Part shown: one piece after another, positions 35,125 to 46,848 of the stretch
How positions within the stretch are numbered: position 1 is the first letter of the stretch
Layout of the letters: every line of letters starts with the position of its first letter
Assembly: GCA_037576195.1 (NCBI GenBank)
Contig: CM075101.1
Location: 47,988,001 to 48,052,000 of the forward strand
Source of the DNA: Phytoseiulus persimilis
Taxonomy: Eukaryota; Arthropoda; Arachnida; Mesostigmata; Phytoseiidae
Reading direction: 5' to 3'
DNA length: 64,000 bases
Notes under the pieces: generated by a model
The model's input: the letters and a program-made list of their open reading frames with translations, nothing else
The model's database searches: none
Told to the model about the DNA's origin: nothing
Translations under genes and position numbers: made by a program

Positions 35125-38055
35125 GTGAGATAGATGAAAAAAAAAACACAACTTCTGGCGGGCTTAAGGAATCCTGAAGGTTGAACTCCACCAAATTCGT
35201 TGAGCATCATGGGCCATTGCGAGCTTCACGCTATTCGTTCGTCCTGGATCTATATTTTCCGTGGATTACATGGAATCACGGAAAAGTTTGATACAGAACG
35301 GTCTCCAGGGAAATGAAGACTGGAACATGCATTTTCTCGCCGCAGATCCAAGAGACAACTTTGAGGCCGGATTCGATTCCAGTTGACGACCTAGCGGAGA
35401 ATCGCATGGCTCGGGATATCTCCTCATTCTTCCAGAGCGCGGGGTTCCGTGGGAGTTTTCCTAGAAGGAACCACGAGGAATCGACGTGAGTGGAGAATGC
35501 AACCAGAGACTTTCTCAGCTCAGGGCGAAGAGGTTCCGGAATCGATGACGCCCAAGTTCAAGCTTTCCACTTGATCACGCGCTTCCGGAGGAACACAGGC
35601 TCCCCATGATAACGATGCCCCATGTTCTCCTTCCTCTACGCTGCAAACTCTCCACTCTGCTCGAAACTGCGATCGGGGTTCGCTCCTTTCTCTCTTGAAA
35701 TCAACAGGACATTCGTGACGAACTTGAATAAGGCGATTCATCTCGACGAGCTGATCGGAGGTCAGTACTCAGTCACGGACATTGTTCGTTCATCTCAATC
35801 AGGATCGTATAGACCGATCGATCGCATCTCCCATCCAAGATCAAGCGGGTTGTCGGAAGAGAAATGTTGGAGAACGATGGCACGTCTTCTAAGAGACTGT
35901 CCAAGCTGGCAACTGATCTTTGGGAGCCAGAGAGAATCAGCAAGTGATTTGGCAAAGTCGTGGTAAACAATAACAAAGACGAGAACTTTATTCATGACGG
36001 AACGCCAAACAATACATTTTGAAGGATTTTCAGCATCAGTCAACGCATCATGTCACATTCGGTTTCCCTTTCGCGAACGCAATAAAGTACTCAGTTCAAT
36101 TCGGCATCCGGAAGTCTTCCAGAGTCGAAAACGATTTAGTCAATCTTTCAATCGTCTCGGTCAGACCTCTCACAATAATCGATGACATCAGCTAGACCTC
36201 AGAAGTGATCTTCATCGCCTCAGCATTGATAACGAAGCAAGCGAGCTGATCTGATTATGATAACCATGATAACAGGTAAACATATCAGTCACCGATAACC
36301 GTTTTCAACGACTTCATGATCATTGTCCTCATTCATATATATTTCAATGATTTCATAATGATATTAAAATGATTTGTGAGTGTTCTAACAAGGAACTCCC
36401 ATTGGGGGTATAGCACGAGTCTACTTATTCCCTCGATCCTCAATCTCACTAGTCCCTAAACTCCGTTTTGATGTTCCCTATATCTTCCGATGGTTTCAGA
36501 GGGTGTCGAGGGATTTTTTTATATTGTAGGTATTCTCCATATTGGTTAGGAAGTCGTTCACGATTGAATTGTCCACCTAATCAATCGGTAGCATCTCTCA
36601 CCAATTTCGCTTCGCGCCCTGATTCTTCGCTCAGTTAGTAGTGCTGGAGATGATGTTACAGTGTGTGTCGGTACGCACAGGGTGGGCTGGACTCGATTTC
36701 GAGATTTTTAAGGAATGGATTTGACTGGGAGTTTGCCCATTCCTAGTCGCACGGGAAGCTGATAAGCTCCTCTCGAACTATTCCTCTATTTCACGCGCAC
36801 GAGAAGATAACATTCGATTCCGCCCATCCTGCAGAGGTTCATGAATCGTCTTGGAGGTATCCTCATTTTATATCTGATATCGGGAGCCGAGAGTGACTCA
36901 AGCAGTCGTTATCGCCTCCATCCCAGTCTCGGTTTATGTTTATATCATTCCCAATCATGTTATGTAGTTCAGTTTCACATGGTTTTCCGCTTAGCAACTC
37001 TGGTGGGAATATCGATGAAAGTAGTGATAATTATTATCAATAGTGGAGGTGTGGTATTCGCAGTAGTGTCGTGATCATTCCTATCATAGTATCGGTAATA
37101 ATTGGAGTTTCAATATTAGTAGAAGAGAACTTTGAACGAAATCACTCGCATCGCCCTCGAACACGTTGAGTGAAGGAGGATGCATATTCGCTAACGCGAC
37201 AACCGAGGCCCGGGCCGTGAGCTGTCCAACAATTGTCGAAATTGTACCTTGTCGTGGTGAGCTGCTCTTACTACAATTGAACCTATATGGTGTTGAAAGC
37301 CTTCAGTATTTGGATTGTGGTTGACCTTCCGATCAGACCCCCATCTCATCATATACTCTCTCAAATTCAATCAGGCTCTTGCCTGACTTCATTCAGCTAT
37401 CTTGAACATTTCAACGGCAACCCTGACTGCACCAACACAGCCAGTGATGTCGCGACCCATGGAAAGCACTGGTTTACGTACGAGATTCATGAAAGCTCAC
37501 TCAATCCTATCTGCCCCTTCCGAGCGGCCAACCGATCATCCATCGATTACTCAATCATCACTCTGACGTCGCATTTTACCTCCCTCGAACAGGCAGCCAA
37601 ACGAAGAGACAGCGCACGTCTCCGGCCAGGGATGAGGTGTACGGCCTACTGCGCTAGCGTTGCTTTTTCCTACATATAGTTTGTTTCGATAAGTGGGTGG
37701 GTGGCTGCGTAGGTGGGTCAGAAGGTGTACAGCTTTCTGTGTTCAACGTTCGTCTGTGGCAGAGAAAGCTGCTTCGCCCTATGGTGTTTGATTGCTGTAC
37801 GTGTCCGTTGTTTGTTGATTCGATCCACTGTAAAACGCTTTGTTAAGTAAAGAGTGATCAATGATAGTTCTTTCCATCGACGTCTTTTTCCTAGCAAAAA
37901 GTGCTAAATCCGGCGAATCGCAATGTTCCGCTGACTTCGATTGTTTGATTGATGTAGCTCAGGTCAGCAGTTCTATTCGGCAGCCGTGGCCCGGGACGAG
38001 CAGGGGTTCTAGTCTTTCAGTTTGCGCTAGAGCCGTCTTCGTGTTTCGTCAAAAG
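35125..38055. other. 2.9-kb region without a confirmed gene
   Basis: Part of it (about 36180-37120) is visibly richer in A/T, with many ATCATT/GATAAT-like words, unlike the flanks. Frames are short and unrecognised. It should include the SERINC 3' UTR just left of 38056; no AATAAA on the minus strand was noticed there. Confidence 0.4.
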
Positions 38056-40203
38056 TCAGACCGCGTAGCTGTCAGTGAACTGCGCGATCTTCGACTGTTT
38101 CACGGTGGTTTCGACAAGCGACCATAGGTACAGCACGGCGCAAACCCAAGACGCAACGACGTGCATCCACAGCAGCGGCGTTGCATGAGGGTCTGCAAAT
38201 GGCGGGCTGACCGCCGTAGAGTCTGCGTCCATTGCCAATAACTCATACCAGCTTGCCTGGAAGGGAGATCCGAAATCAGTCTCGCGTATTCGGCTGAAGC
38301 CCGGGAATGGCCCCTGAAGAGCATCGTCAATTGGAGAGATGACTACAGAGGGCCGAAACTGATCCGGTTGGTTAGCAGCATCAAAGAGTCAATGGGAACA
38401 CAAAGGTGATGAATTACCTTGGTACTCCTCTTGGGGTAGTAGAGATTAGTGAGTGTGAGCATGACGAAAAGTGCCGCCCCGCAGAGCACCAAATGGAAGA
38501 CGCACCATGAATACTGAAGTTGATCGACTTCATCAAAAATCTCATCGTAGTTCCGGAACTTTATCTGATCGACTTCGTTTGGTTGAACGTGGAGAGGACC
38601 CCTGAGGTAGATTCTACGGTAGAATCGACCCAAAGCCCCGGTCGAGGATGAGCATGGAGAGTGTTGGTCGTTGCGTCTGGAGGAACTGAGTATTAGAGTT
38701 GTGACGTAGCTTTTTCGCATATGACTTCGTTGGAAAGTCGCGTATCCTGGCTCCGAAGCAAGTCTTGCAACAAGTACTGGACTCACCTCACAAGCAGGTA
38801 GAGTAATGTACTGAAGCAGAGATACAAGCCTAAAATTAGTGTGAGTCCATCCCACTGATTCTTGTCGCCGAATTCTCCACAAATATTGCTTCTCGATATA
38901 AGGTGGGTGAGAAACGCGAGGAAATTGAGCGTCACTGCCCCCGGCAGCAAGTTGCGACAGGGTCTACTGTGCGCGTCCGGGAAGCCTGAGATGAGGGTCA
39001 TGGCAAGCACGATCAAGTAAAGCGCCGTGTTCAATTTCATCATGGAATCTTTGACGACGCATTTCGAAGCGGCTTCGGTCGTTGCCACCGTCGGCATCGA
39101 CTCCTGTTCGTTGTGTCCGAACCGTGTCCACATTATGCCACCCGAACATAATATAGCTAGCGCGCCCATCGTTATGATTTTTACATTGCGTCCATTACGT
39201 CCCAGGCAATCTTCGTATCTGCGAAAGAATGCGATTAACCATTTGAATTTTGAACGGAATCTCCGTTCACGAGTTTCGAGGGAAATTTCAGGCTCCAACA
39301 GTGTTTCCACGCAATTTCCGACCAAGATGTTCTCGGAAACAGCTCTGGTTAGGCGATCTTCCATATGATTGGCTGCTCTCGAATACATGGAGGAATGCTG
39401 CACAGTGAGCCCCTGAGGCCATTAAAATGTGTAGGACTTTCCGAGAAATTCGATATCGACCAGGGCGAGCTTGGTCGCGCACCAAACAAGTGGAACGCTG
39501 AGCCGAATTAAGAAGCTTTCGCGCTCCGCGTCCCGATCTATCAATCCTCCTCAGACAACCAGGATAGAGCTTTGGTAATCGGAAGTGCCTCTGCAAACAG
39601 ACGCGGGAGAGTCGAGGATTCTTGCGAAGCTTGATCCAGAGTTTCAGGCATTAATTTACTCACTTATAAGCACTCTCAAGCATCACAAGGTACGCGAAGA
39701 TCATAAAACCAAAACCTCCCCATATGCCAGCGTATTTAACAATGCCGATGAAAACTCCTGGCGGAAGGCGAACCCTTATCGACAGCATAATCATTCCAAC
39801 CAGGATGATGACCTGCGCGGGAGAGGGGAAGTAATTATTATGAAGACAAAACAAAGACGATTCCGAGAGGTGACATACAGCCAGATAGCATGGTTCTCGC
39901 TGATTCGTCTCTAGCATACCTTGAATGCCCAAAATCCCTGTTGTGCCCCTGACACGATGTCCCTGGAGTTTTGGACACCTATCGTCAAAACTGCCATGAC
40001 CAGATGGAAGAACGCGACGCACAGCATCGTCCGGTATACGAGGAGATACCCAGCATCCGAACCGCAGTTTAGAGGTCGGCACATATCGAAGCGATAGTCC
40101 GCCCACCGAACTACGGCGTTCGATAGCATGACGCAACACATGAACGATATCACCGTGAAGACGAAGATATACATCAGTCGCGTGGACGTCGAGCTCTTCC
40201 ATG
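38056..40203 (-). CDS. SERINC (serine incorporator/TMS1 family) membrane protein, first exon not located
   Basis: Multi-pass membrane protein; family members have lipid-scrambling activity and were proposed to help put serine into membrane lipids. Exons on the minus strand: 40203-39920, 39812-39664, 39218-38787, 38685-38418 and 38256-38056, GT-AG with matching phases, giving 443 residues to the TGA stop. Family landmarks appear in order: WKSSTSTRLMY, the Cys-containing first loop (RPLNCGS), QQGFWAFK, SRPCRNLLPGAVTLNF, SWCVFHLVLCGAALFVMLTL, TNLYYP and ASWVCAVLYLWSLV. At least eight hydrophobic segments are visible. The usual Cys-rich N-terminal 25-35 residues should lie in an exon right of 40203, ending in phase 1, but no convincing candidate was found. 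It cannot be assigned to a particular SERINC paralog. Confidence 0.88.
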
Positions 40204-41514
40204 CTGCAAATAGAACAGAGAATTTCAGATGATGCCTAGGAGGACGGGCGCCCTGGGTGCGGGAATATGTGAATTTATTCGTCTGTTAAGTTTCCGTCGG
40301 CGATGGGGCATGTCCTGGGAAGAGTGCTCTCGAATCGTTATTTGTGTTCTCGATCAACGGCCTCGGTGCGTGACCACGCTCGTTGATTGGCGACAGCTGT
40401 GATTTTGACATCGAGAGACGAATCGATCGCTTCGGAATCAAGAATCGATAACTCTCAAGCCTCACGTCGAGTGACCGTTCAGATCCAGAATGGTGATATT
40501 GCGGGAAACTTGGCTGATTCATCTTGCTCTATGTTGGGGTTCTCGCGAAACGAAACGTCCTCTCTCTCTCTCTCGTATAGGAAGTACCACACTGAGGTGA
40601 GCTCGCTCCATATTTTTTTTGACCACATAGAGCAGAAACATCGATCGCTCTCGGCCTCGCTCGGTCTCAGAAACATTGCGGGTGACCTCGCCAGCAGCAA
40701 CATCATCCCCATTCCGTGTTGTTCTCATCCTACACTTCTCCGCTCTCCGGCGGTGGACCCCGCTTCAGGCTCGTATACGGAGTACTCCGATGCGAGAGAG
40801 AGCTGGAGGACACTCGAATGAAAACCGAATCGGCAGGAAGCGCCAAACGGCCAGCAAAGATCACATCTTGCCAGAGGTCACGAGTCGTTTACAATCTAAG
40901 ATGGGATCGGGATTCTCCTCGTGTCGATTGGTGGCCCGATTTCTCTACTTTCCACGATCATGGAATGCGCAGCCGAAAGGAACCGGTGATCCTCATAACC
41001 TGTACGAGCTCGCTAACCCGGTTCAGCTCGATAGAAGCTTTCGATGAAGTCGCGCGATTCCTTCCGCTGACGATTCCTATCAAAAGATTCATCCCTGATC
41101 CCAGGGAACAAACGTCCTGCTGATAAGTGTCGAGCGGGACATGATGTGTCCTCGAGATCAGAAGCTGTCACTCAGGTGCGAGAGTATCAGGGGAGAGCAC
41201 AAAGTCTCTCTCCCTCCAGAGTCATATAACCCAGAACCGGTCTAATTCTCGTGGCTCGTGTCGGTAGTTTCGATGATGTTTGTACTAGCAGCAGCCGCAG
41301 CCCTAACAGCCGATCTTATGTGGTGTACGTTGAGGAGGTAGCACCCGAGAGAAAGAGCATCCAGGAAACTGCTCAGGTTTCTCCGGACTTCATACCTTGA
41401 AGGTTTCATTAAGATCGATGTTTTGGGGTCCCCTCACAGCCTGAGTGCGAAGCTAGCGCAAATGACAGCGAATGTCAACGTTTTCTAGTTCATGTGAACC
41501 AATCACTTTGAAAA
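40204..41514. other. Region upstream of SERINC exon 2
   Basis: Probably SERINC intron. It has a short TC microsatellite near 40560. Frames here overlap on both strands and were not accepted. Confidence 0.4.
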
Positions 41515-41599
41515 ATGTTCGAAAAGTTTTCCTCGGTTCTTATTTACGGTGCGTCTCTGACTGCGTCGCTTGTTCTCCTGATTCTGCTCATCGCCATAG
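41515..41599 (+). CDS. Candidate first exon encoding a signal/anchor peptide
   Basis: ATG at 41515 opens a frame MFEKFSSVLIYGASLTAS followed by LVLLILLIAI, then G at the exon edge and GTGAGT at 41600. The hydrophobic run and the good donor suggest a signal peptide or signal-anchor exon ending in phase 1. No downstream exon with a matching phase and recognisable family was established, so it remains a candidate. Confidence 0.3.
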
Positions 41600-43446
41600 G
41601 TGAGTGGTCATGTGGCGCCGCCAGCGTTCGGAGAGCATCATCCTCGACCGAAACTTCCCGGAGCTTCAGTGGTTTTCCGGCAGCGCTCTTGTTCCACTAT
41701 TCGTTCGGGAGGCCTCTCCGAATCCATGTGTCTCTGCTGTGCTCACCACAGCGAGAAAGCTGAGAATCCCCTCCGTCGTTTGTCGAAACACTCTGATCGA
41801 ATTGACCTTGGTGTTGGAAGTAGTTCTAATAATACGAAAATCTAGGCGTGTTCCAAAAGGAGTTCCTTGTGTTCCCATGTTGCGACTTGCGTGGTCATGC
41901 TGAGTGTCGTTGGAAAACCAGGGCGAGCGTCCAGCCAGTTGACAGCAAAATCTGTCATCGGGTTGTTTACAATACCTCACTCATCGAAACGTTCACAGCC
42001 GATACCCGATCAGTTGGGACTATATCTATATCTTGATCAAAGACGGGAGTTGAACGTTGAGAATTCCCCCCTCGAAGGTCGGCATCAAGCGAGCGTTGGC
42101 GCTTCGACCCGTACAATGCCACAACTCAACCGGTGGAGCGAACACCGGGTATCGTGGGATTTGACCAGAGTACAGATCTGTGTGAGCGCGAGGAGCCCAC
42201 TCCAGGGCGGAAATTCCCCCTTCTCATGACATCGGATAAAGCTGAAAAATCTCGTAATTGCCGACGTGAGGACTGACCACTCCGTACGGTCAGTCGGAGT
42301 CGGAGGGAGCTCACGCGTTCGACGGCCTAACTTGTTGGCTGCTCGTCCTTTCCAGTGCTCAAGGTACAACGTCTCAGATGAATTTTCTGTACGTGCCGCG
42401 AATCCTCTCCTATGTGATTCCAGCCTGTGCGCTCGTCCGGCTTGATTCGCAAAGTCGTTTGCAGGAGTTCTCTCTAGTATCCGATGCGGACACACCTACT
42501 TAGGAAATCTGTCTCGGCGAGTCATACCCTCTCGGTGGGCGAAGACTTACGGGAATTTTCAGATGTGCATTCTATTCTCCCGAGCTGTTCTCCGCCGCAG
42601 ATCGCCGCCTCGGCGAGAATATTCGTAGTGTGCGCGATAGAACTCAAGAACCCACGATACCTATCAGGGCCACGGGGGACCCGCTGGTTTTCTCACAAAA
42701 CTAACTTCCTCAGTGGCGGTCTCCGTGACATAGGAAGAGGTGGCGTGGCCTCACAATCTCAGAGAGCACATTGGATTCGGGCTGAAACGCTTGTGCGTTC
42801 TCGTCCTCGGATCATGATGAGGTGTCCTATACAGGTTCTGCAAAAGCTTCCTCATCCGTGCTATCGATGGACTTACAGTCAGAGGGAGGAAAGATGCGCG
42901 CCGCAGATGCACGCGGGGTAGCAGTTAAACGTTGTCAGAGCCTGTGCGGACATCAGCGACATGCATCCTAATCGCCCTCAAGATGTCCTACGGTGCTTCC
43001 TCAGAGAGTGACACGGCAGTTTTCAAATTCATCTCGCCTCAGTCTTGGAAGGATGGATCTTACGAGGCCATAAATTCGAGCTTCGCAGTCCGTCAGACCC
43101 GTGAAGGCGCTCTCGTTTGATCTCCTCGCATGTTCGGTGCCTCCTGTTGAAATAGCTTCGATTCGGTTTTCGGCGAATCCAGCGGTCAGGAACCGACTCA
43201 AGTCCGATCCTTGAGTCGGGTCCGGACTCAGTTGGGTGACTGCTTGACACTTTGATGATGTTTTGCGTCGAAGCGTGGAAGCAGAGGATGAAGCTTTTTC
43301 CCTCCTGATACGACACATCGGAGCAAGCTGGCGCTGCTGATTCTGAAATTTCCTTCGCGGCATCCTCTCGCCTGACTTCGGCATCGTTGCCTTCTCAGTG
43401 TCAGTCACTTTCGCTGGACGCGAAGCGTTTTTTTTTCTTATTTAAG
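41600..43446. other. Unassigned stretch between candidate plus-strand exons
   Basis: Overlapping short frames on both strands. One plus-strand frame at about 42982-43120 (from MSYGASSESDTAVFKFI) looks protein-like but ends without a splice donor. Nothing is recognised. Confidence 0.35.
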
Positions 43447-44107
43447 AGGGAAGGTCTTCCCGAGAGGAGGCAGGCCGTTAAGACAGATCCCAGTTTAGAG
43501 ATGCGGCTCCTTTGGACGCCTCTTAATAAAACCATGGCAGTATTCCCCGTACAGAGCTCTCTCAATTTTGAGTTATTTGCTGATCACCCAGCCGTTCCGC
43601 AGGTTCCCGGAGTGATCAACGTATGCAGATTCGTGGATGTGAGCGGAGAGAGGACGCATCTTAAAGGAAAATTCATATTGCAGGTTGGCTGTGCGTTTGG
43701 AAAATGTTCCTGTCACGGTTTAAGTTTGTACGAGAGCTCGTCGATGGTAATGGAAATACACCGCCCGACTCAGCGTTCAGCTCAGGCCCTGTGCGGCCGC
43801 CCCGAAGGAGGCAAAGAGTCGAACAGTAGTGTAAGATTCGCAACTCCATCCTCCCAATGTTCATCGCTCCATCGAGATCGGCCGCAGCCAAAATAGCGGA
43901 AAAGACTGTTTGTGGGCATCGCAGCTTAGATTGAAAAATCACCGCGAGACCGAAAGATCTGATCTGCTGAACTAGTTCTCTGCTCGTCCGGCTGAAGCGA
44001 AGACAATTTTGTGTGAGAACCAATGATCTGGTCTATAATTTCCAGCTGTCGGAGAAACCGCGAAGGATTCTCTTCGGAAAAGCTGTTTGTACGAATTTTC
44101 AAAGCAG
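43447..44107 (+). CDS. Two candidate exons of an unidentified plus-strand gene
   Basis: 43447-43683 follows a poly-T tract ending TTTAAG and is open in phase 0 for 79 codons, with SLNFELFADHPAVPQVPG and FVDVSGERTHLKGKFILQ just before the GTTGGC donor. 44046-44107 follows AATTTCCAG, is open in the same phase, reads LSEKPRRILFGKAVCTNF and ends before GTGCAT in phase 2. The join reads smoothly. The family is unknown. The 41515 and 46690 exons might belong to the same gene, but phases were not reconciled. Confidence 0.3.
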
Positions 44108-46689
44108 GTGCATCAGCTATTAAAATTTATTTATACTGTGATCTCGTTCTCAATTTTCAAGCTGGCACTTCCGCCAACGATATTTCAATTTTGGACTGTA
44201 TTGGATCGCCAGCTCGAATCGATCTGTAGTGGGTATAGAACCAAAGCGGGAACTAAAAACCACAGGACGGAATGGGTACCGTGGGGGACTGAGACTCTCT
44301 CGAGCCTCGATCGTTCGGATTTCGGACGTGCTTCATGTTCCGGACGCTCACCAGCGGACAGGACAGGAACATCATTACTCGAAAAACCCAGGGAGAACGT
44401 ACGACAGGTGATTCGTTCGTCGTTCTGGTTCTCGACGCCAGCAGCGGAATCGTCGAAATGCCGCCCCCAAAGGCCTGCTCAGAAGAGACCCTTTGCCCCA
44501 CTGAGATAGCGTTTTTCGGAAGGGGCCTTTCTCCAGACGATGGACTCGCCCGTTGAGCGCAGTAAGAACGAGAGTTCGCGTCAGATGTCGACCGCGAACG
44601 GGAAAATCTCACAGCTGGCGGGTTTTGTTCAACAAACCCCTCGCTGAAGGCCCTATGGCACCGAAGGCGCTTCTCTGTGTTAGCGTTGAGGACTGCGAGG
44701 AGTGAGCTCGCGTCCGTTGCGCGACACAGCCTTCTGAGACGTAATCAGACTGCTTTCAACCGCACGCTTCAGAGAACTACATTCGGGAACGACTCCGGAT
44801 CGACAAGAAGTCGAACAAAATTGAAATAAGCGAGAGCCACTGCGAAAAACTCCCAATTAGGAGAACGAACTCGAACGCCTGCTCTGAGGCTGGTTCATCT
44901 TTAGCAGGATGTGGAGGAATACGTCCTTCCCAGGGGTCTCTCGCGATTTTTCAAAGTTCATTTCCCGGCCAAGGTTCTCCTCATACAATGGCCCCTGGCC
45001 GGATATTGATCAGCATTGAATTCTGAGTCACTCTAAGCAGGTGTCACTCTTGAATGGAAAAGAAACCGCCCATTCTCTTGCCGTCGACTCCTTCGATTCC
45101 TGTAGAGTTCTCGCTCCCTCTGACCTTCTGCAGCAGCATTTATGAGCACCTCTGGGCGTCTCCTATTCCTTCCGGTATGTGTTGCACCTTCGGCGTGACT
45201 TCAACATCGCATTTCCCCTCATCGACACAAGGCTCTTCTCGGGGTGAGTTCCCCGAGTTCATGGACAGATCTCGTTGCTGGCGTTCCGGAAAGAAAATCA
45301 ACAAACTTTCGACCCGTTGGGCAAAAACTCGAGAACGGAGGCAACAAGCTAGGCTCGGATCCTCGTTACAGAGATCGGATCTCGCTTATTGGCTCGCAAG
45401 GCTGAATGATTCGTTCAGGAGAGATCTACCAAAAGGAAAAAGGGCGTGGGCTATGCGTGTTTCGTCCTCATAAATAATCGTAGAGATATCGCATGTCAAC
45501 GCACGACGAGAACGTGCGACCGCAAACAATGAACTCGTCTACGCGGAGCCTGTAAGTGGTTTTTGAAAGCGATTCGGCTGGGTGTTGGACGGGGGACATT
45601 CGCGCCAGAAACCAGAAACGGGGGCATCGCGTCGCAACCGGGTCCGGAGCTTTTTTGTATCAGTTCGAGCTCATGGAAGCTTCGGACGGGAGTCGAGTCG
45701 TCTCCTCCATTCTTTAAATAGTGCCGAATCGCTTCAGAGGAGCGAGCGTCGTTGGAAGCGACACCGACTTCGACGGCAACGTATTCTGAGACAGAGGACT
45801 CGCAAACCAATCGTAACGATCCGAACGACGGTGTTCTTGCGCGATGGTGGCACTTGCAACCAGGAGGGGAGTCGCACTCGCACAAAAACTCACCTGGCCA
45901 GGTTACGCAGCAGTGGGGTATCGAGGCGGGCCCAAAGAAGCATCGAATGCAAGGGTGAACCATAGCACTGGAGCTCACATGTCGAATGCTCCGCACGGCA
46001 CGATTCAGTCGAGTCTAGCTTAAGTCGTCATTAATGAAGGGCATCGGCACGCTCCTTTGGAGTAGTCGTCGACATTGGGGAGGCATGGTCAAAAATTTCT
46101 AGCATTGTTCTCATCTTGGAACACTAACAACAAGAGGAGGACTACCCGACCACTGTTAAGGATTCAGGAGTGGCGAGGATAACCAGGGGGCGCTCGCGAT
46201 TCGAGTTCTCTCCCCCTCGGCCAAGAGCAGAAGAACACGTAGAGCACACGATAAATGGAATCTTCAACAAGCTTATGGCTCCCGTTGATCCCTCCGTAAG
46301 TCAGATACGTTAACGCGAGTCGTCTTATTCCGGCTCCGCGGTTTTCAGCCTTTGCCCGCTGGACGAGTTCCCATAAATCCCGAGAACATCCTTCAGGAGG
46401 GCTTCGCGGGCGTGATCCGGTTCGGACGCCACGAAAACTTCAGAGCAGCCAAACTATTCGGCTCGGAGGTTAATGGAGTGTCCATCTGATCGACCATCGA
46501 GTCTGCTCCAGAGAGAAGTAAAACAAATTAATGCGTTCGAGACATCTCCCGTCATCGAGAGCCTGGAGGTGATGGCCATATTTCTCCCTGACTGAGAGCC
46601 TGTCACGAGCTGAACGAGGTCAGCTTCAGAATAACGTGTGGCAGAGAACTCTTCTTCCATCTATCTTCCTGACGGCTCCTGTTGTTCAG
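44108..46689. other. Region without a confirmed gene
   Basis: A plus-strand frame near 44335-44556 (with GDSFVVLVLDASSGIVEMPP) and one at 45054-45473 look loosely protein-like but lack clear splice context. Nothing recognised. Confidence 0.3.
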
Positions 46690-46848
46690 AAAAATGTTGC
46701 CTCCGAATCGGTTTTCAGCTCCTTGTTTCCGCGTCTCTGCGATCGCTCCCACAAGCGAAATGTAATGAGATTCCACGTCGCGGAATCGGGAATCCTGGGA
46801 CAAGACAAAGGAAAAATCATCAGGGGTTTCGTGGAGATGGGGACGACG
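46690..46848 (+). CDS. Candidate exon, unidentified gene
   Basis: After GTTGTTCAG, 53 codons are open in phase 0, including RNVMRFHVAESGILGQDKGK and IIRGFVEMGTT, ending exactly before GTGAGC. Good acceptor, donor and codon flow, but no family recognised. The opposite strand is also open over a longer stretch (46603-47250), which weakens the case. Confidence 0.3.
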
